From positions 1 to 64,000 of the forward strand of contig JBGAIL010000001.1 of assembly GCA_044225565.1 (NCBI GenBank): a stretch of 64,000 bases of DNA, written 5' to 3'. The first letter of the stretch is position 1. Every line of letters starts with the position of its first letter. The notes beneath the pieces are model-generated. The model was not told where the DNA came from. It searched no databases and was given only the letters and a program-made list of their open reading frames with translations. The DNA is from CAVXAE01 sp044225565. Its GTDB lineage: Bacteria; Pseudomonadota; Gammaproteobacteria; Steroidobacterales; Steroidobacteraceae. A program made the translations under genes and the position numbers. Below are positions 61,747-64,000 of this stretch, piece by piece.

Positions 61747-64000
61747 GTGAAGACCCTGCTTCTCGCCGCTGCCGTACTCGTCACGGCGACTGCCGGGCTG
61801 CGCGCTGCCGGCCCTCCGGTCGACGCCGAGGCCCTGGCGAGCTGGCCCTCCATCGCTGATGAGCAGATCAGCGAGGACGGCCGGTACGTGGCGTATGCGA
61901 TCCTCGCCGGCGAGGAGCCGGCGGGTCTCGAGCTCGTGTCCACCGATGCGCGATGGCGCAAGAGTCTGCCTGCAGCGCGCTCCGCGGAATTCGTTTGCGA
62001 GCCGGCGGGAAAGTGTGGGTTGCTGGCATTCCAGGACCGGCGCGGTGAGCTGAATCTGGTGCGGCTCGGCGGCGATCGGGTGGAAGGGCTCGGCAGCGTC
62101 GAGTCCTACGAGCTGCCCGCACGAGGCGCTCGGCGCTGGCTGGCTTATCGCTCGAGCCGTGCGCCCTCGCAGCTTCGGATCAGGAATCTTTCCACCGGAC
62201 GGGAGCTTCGTTACGACGGCGTCGCCGGATTCCAGTTCAGCGAAGAGGGGCGTGCGCTGCTGCTGAGAGTGGCGTCCCAGCTCGATTCCGGAGGCGCCCA
62301 GAGTCTGCAATGGCTCGATCCCGACGGCGGTGGGCCGATCACCATCTGGCAGGGCGGCGGTGCCGGTGGCGCAGTGTTTGATGAAGCGGGGCGCCAGCTC
62401 GCCTTCATGGTGCAGGAGCCGGGCGATCCGGCAGGGTCGCGCTCGATCTGGCACTACACCGCCGGTGCCCGTCGGGCAGTCCGGATTGTCGATGAGAAGA
62501 CAGCGGGACTGGACACGGGGCTTCGATTGCACGAAGTGACCGGATTCACCGAACACGGGCGTACGCTGCGCGTTGAGTTGATGCGGATGCCGCCGGTGCT
62601 CGAGCCTCTGCCTTCAGCGGTCGACGTGGACATCTGGAGCCATCACGACGAGCGGCTGCAATCCCAGCAACTCGCTGATCTCGCCGCGGGCAGGTCCGAA
62701 CGCGTCTATGCCGCGCAGCTCGACATCGCAACGCGCGTGCTGACGCGACTGGAAGGGACCGGCGATACGCTTGGTGATTCTGCGTGGAACGTGCAGGTGG
62801 GTGAAGTGGCATTGGTGGATCACCGCGCCGGCGATCCGGACCGCGGCGAATATCATTGGAACCCGGCTGCGCGACTGTCCACGGAGCTTCTGTACTTTCG
62901 CGATGGCCGCCGCATTCCCGTCTCGGCGTGGGATCTGCCCGATGAAAGCCGCCCGCAGCTGTCGCCGGACGGCCGCTTCGTCGTGCAGTTCGATCCCGTG
63001 GCCAGCTCTTTTTCGAGCCATGACGTGTCGACGGGCGTCGTGCGCGGGATCACGGCCGGCGCAGCGACCGACTGGCGCCGGTTCGACGCCAGCTGGCTGC
63101 CCAGGTCTTCCCCGGCGCTGCGTGGCATAGCGGGCTGGGTCGAAGGGGACGTCGCAGTCCTGCTCTACGATGCTTACGACGTCTGGCTGGTCGATCTGCT
63201 CGGCGCAACTGCGCCTGTCAATCTGACGAATGGATATGGGCGACGTCACCAGACGATATTCTCGCTCAGGGCACAGGTGCCGCCGCGGCAACGCATCTAC
63301 CGGCGGGATGAGCGCCTGATACTCGCGGCGTTCGACCGCGTCACCAGGAAAAGCGGCTTCTTCGCCACGCGCCTGGAAGGCGGCGCAGATCCGGTGCGGC
63401 TCACGATGGGGGCCTACGCCTACTACCGGCCGGAGGACGAGAGCGGCATGCCCGTCAAGGCGGCGCGAGCAGCGAAGTATCTCGTCAGGCGGGAGAGCGC
63501 GACGGAGTCGGCCAATCTCTTCGCGACGGACGACTTTCGCACGTTCACGCGCCTGAGCCACTTGCAGCCGGAGCAGCAGCACAACTGGCTCACGGCAGAG
63601 CTCGTCGACTGGCACGGGCCCGATGGCACGGTCGCGCAGGGGATCCTCTACAAGCCCGGGGACTTCGACCCTGCTCGTCGCTACCCGGTGCTCTTCAACT
63701 ACTACGAAGTCGCGAGCGACGACCTGAACGTCTACCCGATACCGAAACCCCTGCGCATGGGCTGCGAGATCGACATCGCTTCGTACGTCACCCGCGGTTA
63801 TCTGGTAATCAGGCCCGACATCCACTACGCACCGGGGAAATTGCGCGAGAGCGCAGTGCGAGCCGTGGTGTCCGCCGCCGGACATCTGCGGCAGATGCCC
63901 TGGGTGGATGGCAAAAGGATGGGCCTGCAGGGATGCAGTTTCGGCGGCATCGCGACGAACTCGATCGTGACCAGCACGGGGCTGTTCGCGGCGGCGGTGT
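61747..64000 (+). CDS. S9 prolyl-oligopeptidase-family peptidase, 3' end beyond the window
   Basis: GTG 61747 starts a signal peptide (MKTLLLAAAVLVTATAGLRA), and the frame is open to the window edge, 751 codons. The N-terminal half reads as beta-propeller repeats (ISEDGRYVAYAIL, LSPDGRFVVQFDP); the C-terminal hydrolase has YPVLFNYYEV, VIRPDIHY, PWVDGKRMGLQG and the nucleophile GCSFGG with Ser731. The acid and His of the triad lie past 64000, so the full protein is probably near 900 residues. It would cleave peptides in the periplasm after uptake by the receptor encoded 17 bases upstream. Confidence 0.9.
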   Translation, partial: MKTLLLAAAVLVTATAGLRAAGPPVDAEALASWPSIADEQISEDGRYVAYAILAGEEPAGLELVSTDARWRKSLPAARSAEFVCEPAGKCGLLAFQDRRGELNLVRLGGDRVEGLGSVESYELPARGARRWLAYRSSRAPSQLRIRNLSTGRELRYDGVAGFQFSEEGRALLLRVASQLDSGGAQSLQWLDPDGGGPITIWQGGGAGGAVFDEAGRQLAFMVQEPGDPAGSRSIWHYTAGARRAVRIVDEKTAGLDTGLRLHEVTGFTEHGRTLRVELMRMPPVLEPLPSAVDVDIWSHHDERLQSQQLADLAAGRSERVYAAQLDIATRVLTRLEGTGDTLGDSAWNVQVGEVALVDHRAGDPDRGEYHWNPAARLSTELLYFRDGRRIPVSAWDLPDESRPQLSPDGRFVVQFDPVASSFSSHDVSTGVVRGITAGAATDWRRFDASWLPRSSPALRGIAGWVEGDVAVLLYDAYDVWLVDLLGATAPVNLTNGYGRRHQTIFSLRAQVPPRQRIYRRDERLILAAFDRVTRKSGFFATRLEGGADPVRLTMGAYAYYRPEDESGMPVKAARAAKYLVRRESATESANLFATDDFRTFTRLSHLQPEQQHNWLTAELVDWHGPDGTVAQGILYKPGDFDPARRYPVLFNYYEVASDDLNVYPIPKPLRMGCEIDIASYVTRGYLVIRPDIHYAPGKLRESAVRAVVSAAGHLRQMPWVDGKRMGLQGCSFGGIATNSIVTSTGLFAAAV

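Noticed and set aside
61747..64000. A firm call of lasso-peptide isopeptidase
   Set aside because: Position of the nucleophile and C-terminal motifs fit a longer S9 group; no precursor or processing gene is in the window.

Overview
The window looks like chromosomal DNA of a high-G+C gammaproteobacterium. The prs–rplY–pth–ychF run, an RlmKL-type fused rRNA methyltransferase, DsbD, the elongator tRNA-Met and the large TonB receptors with STN domains fit a member of the Steroidobacterales/Xanthomonadales/Nevskiales group. That placement is inference from gene content. Two short runs of N (3597–3602, 39426–39427) show that it is a scaffolded draft assembly.

Layout. 1–9417: a hydrolase-rich uptake locus with a beta-lactamase-fold serine hydrolase, two related alpha/beta hydrolases and an amidohydrolase, around an ECF sigma/FecR/TonB-receptor cell-surface signalling set. 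9465–10163: a membrane-protein frame broken by one amber codon. 10456–18735: a TPR protein, then a leftward block with a Sco copper protein, an exported-looking 2-hydroxyacid dehydrogenase and an RND efflux operon. 19139–22726: housekeeping genes prs, rplY, pth and ychF. 22830–29551: a response regulator–EAL protein, a GntR regulator, a DUF2934 protein, a thioesterase, a metallo-beta-lactamase-fold hydrolase, an HtrA-like protease and a lysine-aminomutase-like radical SAM enzyme. 29552–31816: a fragment of a fumarylacetoacetate-hydrolase-type gene, a lower-G+C carboxylesterase and tRNA-Met. 31886–41947: an acyl-CoA synthetase bracketed by copies of a palindrome, a lone PAS protein, an Ig-like surface protein under a cyclic-di-GMP-I riboswitch, an amidohydrolase pair, small enzymes, a porin and a MOSC protein. 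41995–57135: an OmpA-like protein, a CorA-like protein, a cupin, a GGDEF–EAL enzyme, DsbD, a paired M16 peptidase operon, an aldehyde dehydrogenase and RlmKL. 57129–64000: a second sigma/FecR set divergent from a TonB receptor and an S9 peptidase that runs off the window.

How the parts work together. The two surface-signalling sets share a logic: an occupied TonB receptor signals through FecR to an ECF sigma factor, which should transcribe the receptor operon. Each set carries its own pair of matching promoter-like sequences, one before the sigma gene and one before the receptor gene: ATATACCTT-N11-TCCCTCTAC for the first and GGGGCAAA-N16-GTCTTAC, twice and divergent, for the second. Cyclic di-GMP is a second theme: two turnover enzymes (22830–24536, 45576–48227) and a GEMM-I riboswitch whose 3' strand, an anti-Shine-Dalgarno arm and the Shine-Dalgarno sequence can pair in mutually exclusive ways ahead of a secreted Ig-like protein.
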